In this document: one piece after another, positions 1 to 11,460 of the stretch
How positions within the stretch are numbered: the stretch's first letter is position 1
Layout of the letters: each line of letters begins with the position of its first letter
Assembly: GCA_964017065.1 (NCBI GenBank)
Contig: OZ024785.1
Coordinates: forward strand, 2,437,142 to 2,501,141
DNA: 64,000 nt
Reading direction: 5' to 3'
DNA from: Haliclona indistincta
Taxonomy: Eukaryota > Porifera > Demospongiae > Haplosclerida > Chalinidae
Made by a program: the position numbers and the translations under genes
The notes under the pieces: model-generated
What the model was told of the DNA's origin: nothing
Databases searched by the model: none
The model's input: the letters and a program-made list of their open reading frames with translations, nothing else

Positions 1-41
1 TTGCAATATACATGTGTCTTCATGTGCTGTATCTAACTCAC

Positions 42-1255
42 TATACACAGTGTTAATGGTGATTCTCTGGTTAGCTTGATTCTCTACTACTAGTGATACA
101 TTGTAGGTTGAGTTACAGGATAGTGGACTAGTGACATTATCACTAGACACATCAAACATCAGTTGATTGGTTGGTCCATATACAATAGTCCCTCCATCCA
201 ACACATCTGTCAGCACAAGTGTGACAGCAATGGCTACCTCATATTGACACACTTCTGGTACCTGGACAGTATTACTGTAGTTGAGTGATAGTAACCAAAT
301 ATTGTGTGTTGGTCATACATTAGCTGTGGCTTGAATAATGTTATCATGACATGTTATGGTGACATTGCTTTGGTTCCTTGCAGTAGCGTCTAATCCTGTT
401 ATGAAAACAACGAATGAATATAGTTATACAATACTAGTTAGTACTGCACCTTTAGGGAATCCACTAGTAGTGTTTGTACTGGGTCCAGTGCTACCCACAT
501 CAGTCTCAGCCTCCACTGTGAACACCAGCTCATCACACTGACCTCCTCCTCCTCCTCTCAGCACTAACTGCTCATCACATGTTGTCCACTGAGTGATCTG
601 GTTTGATGTGAGGTTGAGCATGGTCACAGTGTAGTTGATGACAGGGAATGGCCATGGAGCAGTCCAGGTGAGAGTGAGGGCAGTCAGGTTAGTCACTGTC
701 ACTGAGGGAGCTACAGGAGGGCCTGGTGGACCTGTGAGGAGATTAACACTCAGGGTAGCCATGTTCTACTGGCACTGTGTGTACCTTCGACAATGATTAG
801 CTTTGCTATCTGAGTTTGAATAAAGCAAGTGCTTCCACGGTTGAAGACGCATCTAAGCTCAGTGTTATTGTTGTTTAGTATTGGTAGAATATTCACTACA
901 CATGAACTGTTGCTAGTATCACACGCACCACTAGGTGTGCCTTCTCCTTGACACTCATAAGATATGTTCATGTTGGACACATATTCTCTTGCAGCATCAT
1001 TGTTTATAATAACTTCATTGACCTTCAGTTCAATTCTACCTTCACCTTCACACATGAATGTGATATTGTTCACTCCTGGTAGAGTAACACGGGTTTGAGG
1101 CTGTACCAGAACTAGATCAAGACTGTTATCATAGACATGCTAGTCAACATCACAGTTACTATAGTTACTGCTAGCTCAGTGAACTCACTCTCTGCCTTTG
1201 TGTGTATTAGAATAACAGCAGTAGCCATCATCAGTGCAGCTATCTTCATGTTCAT
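42..1255 (-). CDS. R1, Ig-FN3 receptor, 3' part beyond the window edge
   Basis: Five exons are visible: 1189-1255 (signal peptide, starts MNMKIAALMM), 785-1111 (Ig-like domain with Cys at the expected B and F strand positions), 450-731 (FN3), 319-395 and 42-261 (the split second FN3-like domain, starting VPEVCQYE). Splice sites are GT-AG and phases agree throughout. The stalk, membrane helix and short tail seen in R2 should lie to the left of position 1. The FN3 exon carries five glycines in the loop where paralogues carry three or four, from extra GGN codons. The product is inferred to be a type I surface receptor. It is a partial gene by window position only; no lesion is seen. Confidence 0.8.
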
Positions 1256-2525
1256 CTTCACTGCCTGTTTCACAGCTCTTGTTATTCCAATTGATAGATA
1301 TGGATCGTATAGATTAAGGGTGCTGATCCTAACAACCATTGACTTATTCAGGAATGTGCAAAGATTGTAATTAACAATGTACATGTACAAGGAATTTAAT
1401 AAACACCCTCTAAGTAGGAAAACCACGAGGTAAGCAGCTCATAATCGCACTTTCAAGCATGATACACGAAAAAGCTCTATGTTACTGCCTTCGCCTTGTT
1501 GAAGTACGTATATATCCACAATCTGAAGTTCTACTGCCCGAGTGAAAGAAAGTTTTATTAGCCTAAGCGTTGTATCAAGCTGCACCCGTCACGTTTCCGT
1601 CTGGCACTTTCAGCGCTCATAATTTGCAATGTGTACAGCCTACACCAGTCTTATAACATAGGTCTTTGGTTTCTTGGAATATCAGCAGTAGTTTCTGAGA
1701 TACAGTCCCCTAGCAACCAGCCAAAAATACATGCATGGGCGTGAACCTGCACCCTTAAGCAAGATATGACCACCAAGCAGTGGCTTTGATCTTACGGTCA
1801 CCCGAGCTACAATATGTACTATCACTGATTCCACATGCCAACTGTAGTGGGAGTTTATTACTTGTTAGTATACGCACCTTTGCTTTACTGTATTATGCCT
1901 AACGGTCATTAAGGGCATAGTTATTTTAAACATGTCAATAGTAGGATTAGTAGGATATCAGATTTGATTATGTTGTCTAGTAACTGTTCACTGGTGCTGT
2001 GGGCGTGGTTAATGTGATAAATTGGGCGTGGTTAATGTGATAATTGGGTACTACCATACACTAGTATTGATTATATACACATGCTTCTTGTATTAGTCTC
2101 TTGCAACTGGTCAATCGTGCTGTGGGTGTGATCTTTACATCTTATTCCTACATATCACTCAATCACGGAACTAGTACGATGATACTGTTAGCAGCACACA
2201 TGGCTTAGTTTAATGACACCCTTTCTTCTACAGGTCAAGTCGTGTAGCATGGAGTAGCTGAAGAGAGGTAGATGGCTGGCGCTACTGATAAAGATAAAGC
2301 ACACTATACCAAGGTGCGTACCACTATCGCACTCCTCCCCTCATGATGACCTGAGTGTTACAACAATAGCATGCAGTTACTCTTCGCTAGTGTATCTATA
2401 ATCTCGTGCTATTAATAGTATAGTACAATGATGTCATGTTACTATTATTAGTAGCAGCAAACATTGTTGACTAAAGCAGAATACAGGCATGTGGTAATCG
2501 TAAATGCAGTCCTTGCTCGAGCAAT
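1256..2525. other. Spacer between R1 and R2
   Basis: No gene is seen. The block from about 1400 to 1760 recurs after R2 (4780-5030, continuing at 6899) and inverted at 10766-11110. Near 2235-2300 is a block conserved beside every short-tailed gene; on the minus strand it resembles a decayed piece of the long cytoplasmic tail exon of R9 (see findings). Confidence 0.6.
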
Positions 2526-4631
2526 CTAAGTTTTGATTTCGTAATCGTTTTCTTGACTCTCTTTCTCATCAAGTTCCACTGGTGCTATAAGATAGTAACA
2601 CATGATCATTAGTGTCTCTAAGCTAGTCCGTACCATTCTTATGTTGCTTTGAGCTGTGTCTAATAAAGGCAGCTGCCATGATAGTTATAGTGACAATGAT
2701 GATGATGAGTATTATTATAGACAGTATAACAGGGATTCCAATAGTGACCCAGTTACTGACAGTAGACTCCATTTGACCTGTACAGCAATATATTGATAAT
2801 AATAGTGCATTAGGTAGGACTGGCTCTAGGGATACGGCTAATATGCGGGCACTGCTTCCGGCATAATAGGTAAATTTTTTCCCAGCATTATTCGAAGCAT
2901 AATCGGTAAAAATTTAACATAATCAGTAGGTGTGGTTGTTACACCCACCACATTCGAATGTGCGTTCAAATTCAACAGCAACACAAGAACAAGCAAGCAC
3001 AGCTTGTATTTGAAAATGCGTTGTCAATTTGTCGACAGTAAGCTAGCAGCTGTGAGCTGTCTTAGCCTGCCTATCAATCGTTCAATATTGATGATCATGT
3101 GAGGTAGCATATTTGAAAGCATAATATGAAACTTTGTGAGCATTATCGGTGAAAATTTGAGCAGTGCGGAATAGAATAATGGGTAAATTTTTGAGCATAA
3201 TAGCCTCATCCCTAACTGGCTCACTAGTAGGTGTGGGTGTGGTTATTATAGTGTTAGTGGGTGTGGTTATGGGTGTGGTCAATAGAGTGCTTGTGGGTGT
3301 GGTCACGTGTTGACTTGCTGTGGTAGTCATGGGTTGACCTGGTATATTAGTAGTAGCTGGCGCCATTGATGCTGTAATAATGCAATATACATGTGTCTAC
3401 ATGTGCTGTATCTAACTCACCGTACACAGTGTTAATGGTGATTGTCTGGTTAGCTTGATTCTCTACTACTAGTGATACATTGTAGGTTGAGTTACAGGAT
3501 AGTGGACTAGTGACATTATCACTAGACACATCAAACATCAGTTGATTGGTTGGTCCATATACAATAGTCCCTCCATCCAACACATCTGTCAGCACAAGTG
3601 TGACAGCAATGGCTGCCTCATATTGACACACTTCTGGTACCTGTACAGTATTACTGTAGTTGAGTGATAGTAATCAAATATTGTGTGTTGGTCATACATT
3701 AGCTGTGGCTTGAATAATGTTATCATGACATGTTATGGTGACATTGCTTTGGTTCCTTGCAGTAGTGTCTAATCCTTTTATGAAAACAACAAATGAATAT
3801 AGTTATACAATACTAGTTAGTACTGCACCTTTAGGGAATCCACTAGTAGTGTTTGTACTGGGTCCAGTGCTACCCACATCAGTCTCAGCCTCCACTGTGA
3901 ACACCAGCTCATCACACTGACCTCCTCCTCCTCTCAGCACTAACTGCTCATCACATGTTGTCCACTGAGTGATCTGGTTTGATGTGAGGTTGAGCATGGT
4001 CACAGTGTAGTTGATGACAGGGAATGGCCATGGAGCAGTCCAGGTGAGAGTGAGGGCAGTCAGGTTAGTCACTGTCACTGAGGGAGCTACAGGAGGGCCT
4101 GGTGGACCTGTAAGAAGATTAACACTCAGGGTAGCCATGTTCTACTGGCACTGTGTGTACCTGTGACAATGATTAGCTTTGCTATCTGAGTTTGACTAAA
4201 GCAAGTGCTTCCACGATTGAAGAGGCATCTGAGCTCAGTGTTATTGTTGTTTAGTATTGGTAGAATATTCACTACACATGAACTGTTGCTAGTATCACAC
4301 GCAGCACTAGGTATGCCTTCTCCTTGACACTCATAAGATATGTTTCTTCTGGAAACATACTCTCTTGCACCATCATTGTTTAGAATAACTTCATTGACCT
4401 TCAGATCAATTCTACCTTCACCCTCACACATGAATGTGATATTGTTGACTCCTGGTAGAGTAACACGGGTTTGAGGCTGTACCAGAACTAGATCAAGACT
4501 GTTATCATAGACATGCTAGTCAACATCATAGTTACTATAGTTACTGCTAGCTCAGTGAACTCACTCTCTGCCTTTGTGTGTATTAGAATAACAGCAGTAG
4601 CCATCATCAGTGCAGCTATCTTCATGTTCAT
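2526..4631 (-). CDS. R2, Ig-FN3 receptor with short DYEI tail
   Basis: Eight exons: 4565-4631 signal peptide, 4161-4487 Ig, 3829-4107 FN3, 3698-3774 and 3421-3640 second FN3-like domain, 3225-3371 Thr/Pro stalk, 2634-2777 membrane helix, 2526-2584 tail. The sum is 1320 nt, a 439-residue protein. The Ig exon has the paired Cys (FMCEGEG and ELRCLF) and several N-glycosylation sites. The membrane exon reads WVTIGIPVILSIIILIIIVT, then a basic stop-transfer stretch. The tail is about 35 residues and ends NDYEIKT, a possible SH2-docking or ITIM-like tyrosine. A 388-bp MITE lies in the stalk-to-membrane intron. Role in surface recognition is inferred. Gene structure is well supported by phase agreement with the paralogues. 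Confidence 0.85.
2827..3214. mobile_element. MITE with 8-bp target duplication in an R2 intron
   Basis: The 388-bp element has imperfect terminal inverted repeats (tagggatacggctaatatgc against tagggatgaggctattatgc read from the other end). The 8-bp duplication actggctc flanks it at 2819-2826 and 3215-3222, which suits an hAT-like family. It has no coding capacity. The same element sits at the same place in R3. Confidence 0.8.
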
Positions 4632-5030
4632 CTTCACTGCCTGTTACACAGCTCTTGTTATTCCAATTGATAGATATGGGTCGTATAGATTAAGGGTGCT
4701 GATCCTAACAACCATTGACTTATTCAGGAATGTACAAAGAATGTAATAAACAATGTACATGTACAAGGAATTTAATAAACACCCTCTAAGTAGGAAAACC
4801 ACGAGGTAAGCAGCTCATAATCGCACTTTCAAGCACAATACACGAAAAAGCTCTATGTTACTGCCTTCGCCTTGTTGAAGTACATATATATCCACAATCT
4901 GAAGTTCTACTGCCTGAGTGAACGAAAGTTTTATTAGCCCAAGCGTTGTATCAAGCTGCACCCGTCACGTTTCCGTCTGGCACTTTCAGTGCTCATAACT
5001 TGCAATGTGTACAGCCTGCACCAGTCTTAT

Positions 5031-6898
5031 TATCATTGCCGATAGGCAATGATATGTAGGGATGACCTCGAATTAAGATGGCGGCTACTCATGTGTGAAA
5101 ATGAGTTTTCGCACATATCTCTACTATTATACATCTATACTGCATTTTAACTATCTCTGAGTGACTCTGAAGTGTAAGCGCTTGTAGGACGTCTATGAAA
5201 GTCGCCGGGACTGCTTGTTTGATGACGAAAATCAAGATAGAGAGCATTTGCAGATCTTCGCTGTTATAGCGTTTCTTGAGATTCTAGACATCTAGGATTG
5301 ATCAGGCGATTGTTCTGAGCAAGAAAATACCTTTGGCGAAGCTGGCAGACGTTTCTAAAGTGGTAAACTGAAATCGCCGCCCACGCGAATTGTTCATCTT
5401 CTTTCTTCTTCTTCTTCTTCTTCTTCTTCTTTGACAAGCATAGCGCTGTCATGAGTGAACGAATCACTACCAAACCTGCACCATCGCATGTGTATATATC
5501 AGGGTTAGTGCACTTACTTCTTAGATAGGCATCAAACACTACCAGAAGCGAGTAATCCTTGAAAAACATGGTTTTTGGACCATTTTGGACTAGCGACTTC
5601 ATTAATTAACCCTCTTGTCGCTTCTTATCATTAACTCCGCCCACATCGGTTTTGCAGCTATCTCGCTACTGCGTTTTGTCTCTGCTCTGGACGCTTCAGC
5701 GCGCAAGCCAGAGGTATGAAAATGTGTCTAAACCAGTACTATACCCTAAATAACACTGATCTGTTCGTTAACGCTTCAGATGGCGGGTTAAAGCTGACTT
5801 ACACAGACGTGAACAACTTGAGTGTCTAGCCTGCTTACCGGCAGCAAGATTCTACGCACAGTAAGGTTCCTACACCACGCAGCGTAAGTTGCAAAGGACT
5901 AGAAGCCTCTGTGAGTGTGATATTGACTTCAACAAGATTCTACTAGGCGTGCTCCTACTGTTTAGGCTCGCAGCATCATGAATTGTCAGTACTAGTGCTA
6001 GTCTCTTCTTCATCCATTACAATACTAACAAGTATCATGTTGTCAAATCATACCTGGACTTGACATTATGCTGTCTGCGTCCTCAACCTCTTTAACTATT
6101 TTAAACCTTTCAATGAATGATTATTCTTGTGATTGGTAATATTAAACATTTAAACCACACTCCTTACTCTCAAGAGGCTGTGCACGTTCACATCTCTGCT
6201 AGACTAGTATCTATATACTCCTCACAGATTTGTAAAAATGAAATAACATCTAACATAGAATACAACTAATAAGTTCAAACTGATAGTGATCAAAAAAGTA
6301 ACAGGAACAAGTAAAGTAAAAAAATTTTTAATAAAAAACTGAAAAGTGTAGGGATGACTCTTAAAAAAGGAAAGGAACAAGATGGGATGATGCTTGCAAA
6401 AGTAAAGGAACAAGATGGAATAATGCTTGCTAATGTAAAAGTCCCAAGTATCCCTACATCAGCGGCTTGAAGGAGGACGCAGTCCGATGGAGTAATTGAC
6501 GGTTGTGAATAACTAGAGGTATCTGTCTTTGGAGGACGCAGTCCGATGAAGTAATTGACGGTTGTATATAACTAGAGGCATCTGTGTTTAGGAGGACGCA
6601 GTCCGATGAAGTAGTTGACAGTTTTAAATAAGCTGCAGGTAGCTGTGTTTGGAGGACGCAGTCCGATGAAGTATTTGACGGTTATAAAAGGTATAGGAAG
6701 AGGATTCCGCATTTGTCAGTAGCACGTTGTCGCAGCAAGCCGCTGATGTAGGGATACTTGGGACTTTTACATTTGCAAGCATTATTCCATCTTGTTCCTT
6801 TACTTTTGCAAGCATCATCCCATCTTGTTCCTTTCCTTTTTTAAGAGTCATCCCTACACTTTTCAGTTTTTTATTAAAAATTTTTTTACTTTACTTGT
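5031..6898. mobile_element. Composite 1.87-kb insertion upstream of R2
   Basis: Comparison with the spacer at 1640-1660 shows the uninterrupted sequence: cagtcttat then aacatagg. Here 1868 bp separate the two halves. The left end is a perfect-looking palindrome (atcattgccgataggcaatgat, about 22 bases) followed by about 50 bp that recur alone at 20955-21025. The right part, 6306-6898, is an inverted-repeat unit: arms 6306-6471 and about 6736-6898 enclose tandem 60-bp repeats. A CTT run lies at 5398-5432. No credible gene is present. Confidence 0.65.
6472..6690. repeat. Tandem 59-60 bp repeat, 3.7 copies
   Basis: Copies begin at 6472, 6531, 6591 and 6651, each opening with ggaggacgcagtccgatg. 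They lie between the inverted arms of the small element at 6306-6898, an arrangement common in non-autonomous DNA transposons. Confidence 0.85.
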
Positions 6899-7781
6899 AA
6901 CATATGTCTTTGGTTTCTTGGAATATCAGCAGTAGTTTCTGAGATACAGTCCCCTAGCAACCAGCCAAAAATACATGCGTGGGCGTGAACCTGCACCCTT
7001 AAACAAGATATAACCACCAAGCAGCGGCTTTGATCTTACGGTCACCTGAGCTACAATATGTACTATCACTGATTCCACATGCCGACTGTAGTGGGAGTTT
7101 ATTACTTGTTAGTATACGCACCTTTGCTTTACTGTATTATGCCTGACGGTCATTAAGGACATAGTTATTTTAAACATGTCAGATAGTAGGATTAGTATAC
7201 CCAGATGTGTATCAATTTATTATTAGTATGATATTTTGGTTATGTTTTCTAGTAACTGTTCACTGGTGCTGTGGGCGTGATAAATTGGGTGTGCTTAGTG
7301 TGATAATTGGGTACTACCATACACTAGTATTGACACATGCTTCTTGTATTAGTCTCTTGCAACTGTTCAATCGTGCTGTGGGTGTGATCTTTACATCTTA
7401 TTCCTACATATCACTCAATCACGGAACTAGTACGATGATACTGTTAGCAGCACACATGGCTTAGTTTAATGACACCCTTTCTTCTACAGGTCAAGTCGTG
7501 TAGCATGGAGTAGCTGAAGAGAGGTAGATGGCTGGCGCTACTGATAAAGATAAAGCACACTATACCAAGGTGCGTACCACTATCACACTCCTCCCCTCAT
7601 GATGACCTGAGTGTTACAACAATAGCATGCAGTTACTCTTCGCTAGTGTATCTATAATCTCGTGCTATTAATAGTATAGTACAATGATGTCATGTTACTA
7701 TTATTAGTAGCAGCAAACATTGTTGACTAAAGCAGAATACAGGCATGTGGTAATCGTAAATGCAGTCCTTGCTCGAGCAAT

Positions 7782-9843
7782 CTAAGTTTTGATTTCGTAA
7801 TCGTTTTCTTGACTCTCTTTCTCATCAAGTTCCACTGGTGCTATAAGATAGTAACACATGATCATTAGTGTCTCTAAGCTAGTCCGTACCATTCTTATGT
7901 TGCTTTGAGCTGTGTCTAATAAAGGCAGCTGCCATGATAGTTATAGTGACAATGATGATGATGAGTATTATTATAGACAGTATAACAGGGATTCCAATAG
8001 TGACCCAGTTACTGACAGTAGACTCCATTTGACCTGTACAGCAATATATTGATAATAATAGTGCATTAGGTAGGACTGGCTCTAGGGATACGGCTAATAT
8101 GCGGGCACTGCTTCCGGCATAATAGGTAAATTTTTTCCCAGCATTATTCGAAGCATAATCGGTAAAAATTTAACATAATCAGTAGGTGTGGTTGTTACAC
8201 CCACCACATTCGAATGTGCGTTCAAATTCAACAGCAACACAAGAACAAGCAAGCACAGCTTGTATTTGAAAATGCGTTGTCAATTTGTCGACAGTAAGCT
8301 AGCAGCTGTGAGCTGTCTTAGCCTGCCTATCAATCGTTCAATATTGATGATCATGTGAGGTAGCATATTTGAAAGCATAATATGAAACTTTGTGAGCATT
8401 ATCGGTGAAAATTTGAGCAGTGCGGAATAGAATAATGGGTAAATTTTTGAGCATAATAGCCTCATCCCTAACTGGCTCACTAGTAGGTGTGGGTGTGGTT
8501 ATTATAGTGTCAGTGGGTGTGGTTATGGGTGTGATCAATAGAGTGCTTGTGGGTGTTGTTACATGTTGACTTGCTGTAGTAGTCATTGGTTGACCTGGTA
8601 GATTAGTAGTAGCTGGCGCCATTGATGCTGTAATATTGCAATATACATGTGTCTACATGTGCTGTATCTAACTCACTGTACACAGTGTTAATGGTGATTG
8701 TCTGGTTAGCTTGATTCTCTACTACTAATGATACATTGTAGGTTGAGTTACAGGATAGTGGACTAGTGACATTATCACTAGACACATCAAACATCAGTTG
8801 ATTGGTTGGTCCATATACAATAGTCCCTCCATCCAACACATCTGTCAGCACAAGTGTGACAGCAATGGCTGCCTCATATTGACACACTTCTGGTACCTGG
8901 ACAGTATTACTGTAGTTGAGTGATAGTAATCAAATATTGTGTGTTGGTCATACATTAGCTGTGGCTTGAATAATGTTATCATGACATGTTATGGTGACAT
9001 TGCTTTGGTTCCTTGTAGTAGTGTCTAATCCTATTATGAAAACAACGAATGAATATAGTTATACAATACTAGTTAGTACTGCACCTTTAGGGAATCCACT
9101 AGTAGTGTTTGTACTGGGTCCAGTGCTACCCACATCAGTCTCAGCCTCCACTGTGAACACCAGCTCATCACACTGACCTCCTCCTCCTCTCAGCACTAAC
9201 TGCTCATCACATGTTGTCCACTGAGTGATCTGGTTTGATGTGAGGTTGAGCATGGTCACAGTGTAGTTGATGACAGGGAATGGCCATGGAGCAGTCCAGG
9301 TGAGAGTGAGGGCAGTCAGGTTAGTCACTGTCACTGAGGGAGCTACAGGAGGGTCTGGTGGACCTGGAGTAGCAATGGCGATAGTGTCAGCAGTGCTTGG
9401 TTGGCTCAGCTCACCTGTTACTACTATTAGTTGAGCTGTGTGTGTCATTTCATGGCAGTCACTGTTTTGAAAGACACAATGCATCATAGTGCCATTGTTT
9501 CCTATACTTGCTAGTACAGTAACCCTCCATTCACTGGCTCCATTGCACCCAGCACTGCTACCAGCTATATACCGCCATGTTATACCACGATTAGTGAAGT
9601 GCTGTACTACACTGTTATCAGCCACTGTATGGTCAATGTTCAATATACTGCTCCCGTTTCCACGACATATGAAGGTAACATTCTCCCCAACAAGAGACAC
9701 TTTGGATTGTGGCTGGATCAAGACTAGGAGAAGCTGATCACTTCATTAGCTAGTCTGTGGTTGCACTTACCTTCAGAACATACTTGATTTAGTACATAAA
9801 TCAATATGATCGCTGCTGCAAATTGGTGCTGGCTTTTCGTCAT
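7782..9843 (-). CDS. R3, chimeric Ig-FN3 receptor with short DYEI tail
   Basis: Eight exons: 9771-9843 signal peptide, 9415-9723 Ig, 9085-9363 FN3, 8954-9030 and 8677-8896 second FN3-like domain, 8481-8627 stalk, 7890-8033 membrane helix, 7782-7840 tail. The sum is 1308 nt, 435 residues. From FN3 to tail the gene nearly matches R2 at a constant 5256-bp offset, MITE included. Its signal peptide (MTKSQHQFAAAIILIYV) and Ig exon (LIQPQSKVSLVGENVTFIC) instead match R11 and R13, 38-49 kb away. It is therefore a mosaic made by recombination or gene conversion. The tail ends NDYEIKT. Confidence 0.85.
8083..8470. mobile_element. Second copy of the R2 intron MITE
   Basis: It is the same element as at 2827-3214, with the same 8-bp duplication (8075-8082 and 8471-8478). 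Sharing of the insertion shows that R2 and R3 were duplicated after it. Confidence 0.8.
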
Positions 9844-10072
9844 TTCTGTATTAGCGGTCATTTTACATCCGGCCTGGCCCTGCCCTTTTTATACGCCTGC
9901 TGAACTCGCAGAACGTCCACGTCGATTCCGTAATTCCCAATATTTTTATCCGCCCGCTGTTCGTTTAAGACCAAAATTTGTGGTCTTAATAGAGAGTGCC
10001 TATATAAAATCATGTATAAAATGATCAAAAATAGTGGTCTTAATATAGAGGTGGTCTTATTACACAAGTGGT
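9844..10072. other. Unassigned insert upstream of R3
   Basis: This stretch starts right after the R3 start codon region and has no match to the R11/R13 5' flank. It includes two short direct repeats of tagtggtctta type near 9980-10050. No gene is seen. It is probably the remnant of a transposon. Confidence 0.4.
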
Positions 10073-10765
10073 CCTTAAGGTGGCGGGTTACCGTTCGATA
10101 TGAATATTAATGAGTTAATTTCTTTTGTTTGTAACTTTTGACAGAAACTATTACAGAGTACAATACTTGTTACGGAGCATGCTGACGTGCGTCCATGCTT
10201 CACTAGCGACTTTCAACAAGATCTGCAAACCGAGAAGTGCGCGCGATCTCTGTAACGCTGTAGCAATTTTTCGAACCAAAATTCTCGACGTGCAGCAATA
10301 GCACGTCTACAATAAAGCGCTGTACTTCAAGCCAAGGACACTGCCGAGGGCATGACGAGGCCTTTTTTTGAATTTTGCTCTTGTAGATTTTTTATGAATT
10401 TTAAAGCGCGGGTCACTAGCAAACATTCTTCGTTCGTCGACGATAACTCAGGACTCGAGAAAAAAAGCGAAAAAAGGCCTCGTCATGCCCTCGGCAGTGT
10501 CCTTGGCTTGAAGTACAGCGCTTTATTGTAGACGTGCTATTGCTGCACGTCGAGAATTTTGGTTCGAAAAATTGCTACAGCGTTACAGAGATCACGCGCA
10601 CTTCTCGGTTTGTAGATCTTGTTCAAAGTCGCTAGTGAAGCATGGACGCACGTCAGCATGCTCCATAACAAGTATTGTACTCTGTAATAGTTTCTGTCAA
10701 AAGTTACAAACAAAAGAATTTAACTCATTAATATTCATATATAACGGTAACCCGCCACCTTAAGG
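10073..10765. mobile_element. Foldback element with about 300-bp inverted arms
   Basis: The two halves are near-perfect reverse complements: both ends read ccttaaggtggcgggttacc inward, and the arms meet around 10370-10475. Total length is about 693 bp. The single-stranded form would fold into one long hairpin. No protein is encoded; the apparent frames inside it are by-products of the palindrome. Confidence 0.85.
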
Positions 10766-11340
10766 GTGCAGTGTCACGCCCACGCATGTATTTTTGGCTG
10801 GTTGCTAGGGGACTGTATCTCAGAAACTACTGCTGATATTCCAAGAAACCAAAGACCTATGTTATAAGACTGGTGTAGGCTGTACACATTGCAAATTATG
10901 AGCGCTGAAAGTGCCAGACGGAAACGTGACGGGCGTGGCTAGATACAACGCTTAGGCTAATAAAACTTTCGTTCACTCAGGCAGTAGAACTTCAGATTGT
11001 GGATATATACGTACTTCAACAAGGCGAAGACAGTAACAGAGAGCTTTTTCGTGTATTGTGCTTGAAAGTGCGATTATGAGCTGCTTACCTCGTGGTTTTC
11101 CTACTCAGAGGGAGTTTATTTAAAAAAACTCTCTGTTACTGTCTTTATCTGGTTACTAATAGTCATATATCCAAGTTTGGGTCTATTCTGAAGGCCACAG
11201 AAAGAGTTTTATTGAGGAATGTATTGTTCATGATCTTGCCCAGCTACTGTCAATCATTCTTATGCTTTACGTGCTTGTACAAACAGTGAATATCATTTGT
11301 GGTGTTGTAACAATGTCCAACTTGTACATTCCTGAATAAG
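10766..11340 (-). repeat. Inverted copy of the R1/R2 spacer
   Basis: About 10766-11110 is the reverse complement of the block at 1400-1760, including tttggctggttgctagggga. The foldback element has inserted at its edge, at a ccttaag sequence that also occurs near 1751 in the other copy. No gene is seen. Confidence 0.7.
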
Positions 11341-11460
11341 TTAATGGTTGTTAGGGCCTGCACCCTTAAGACAGGTTTCACTGTACTACACATATCTCAA
11401 CAAGAGCGATGTGGTTTACACATGGCAGCATCACTGGATTTTATTTTTGGTAATAAAACT

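Noticed and set aside
5264..5602. Lysine-rich minus-strand reading frame
   Set aside because: The lysine run is only the CTT microsatellite at 5398-5432 inside a transposon insertion; no domain or splice context.
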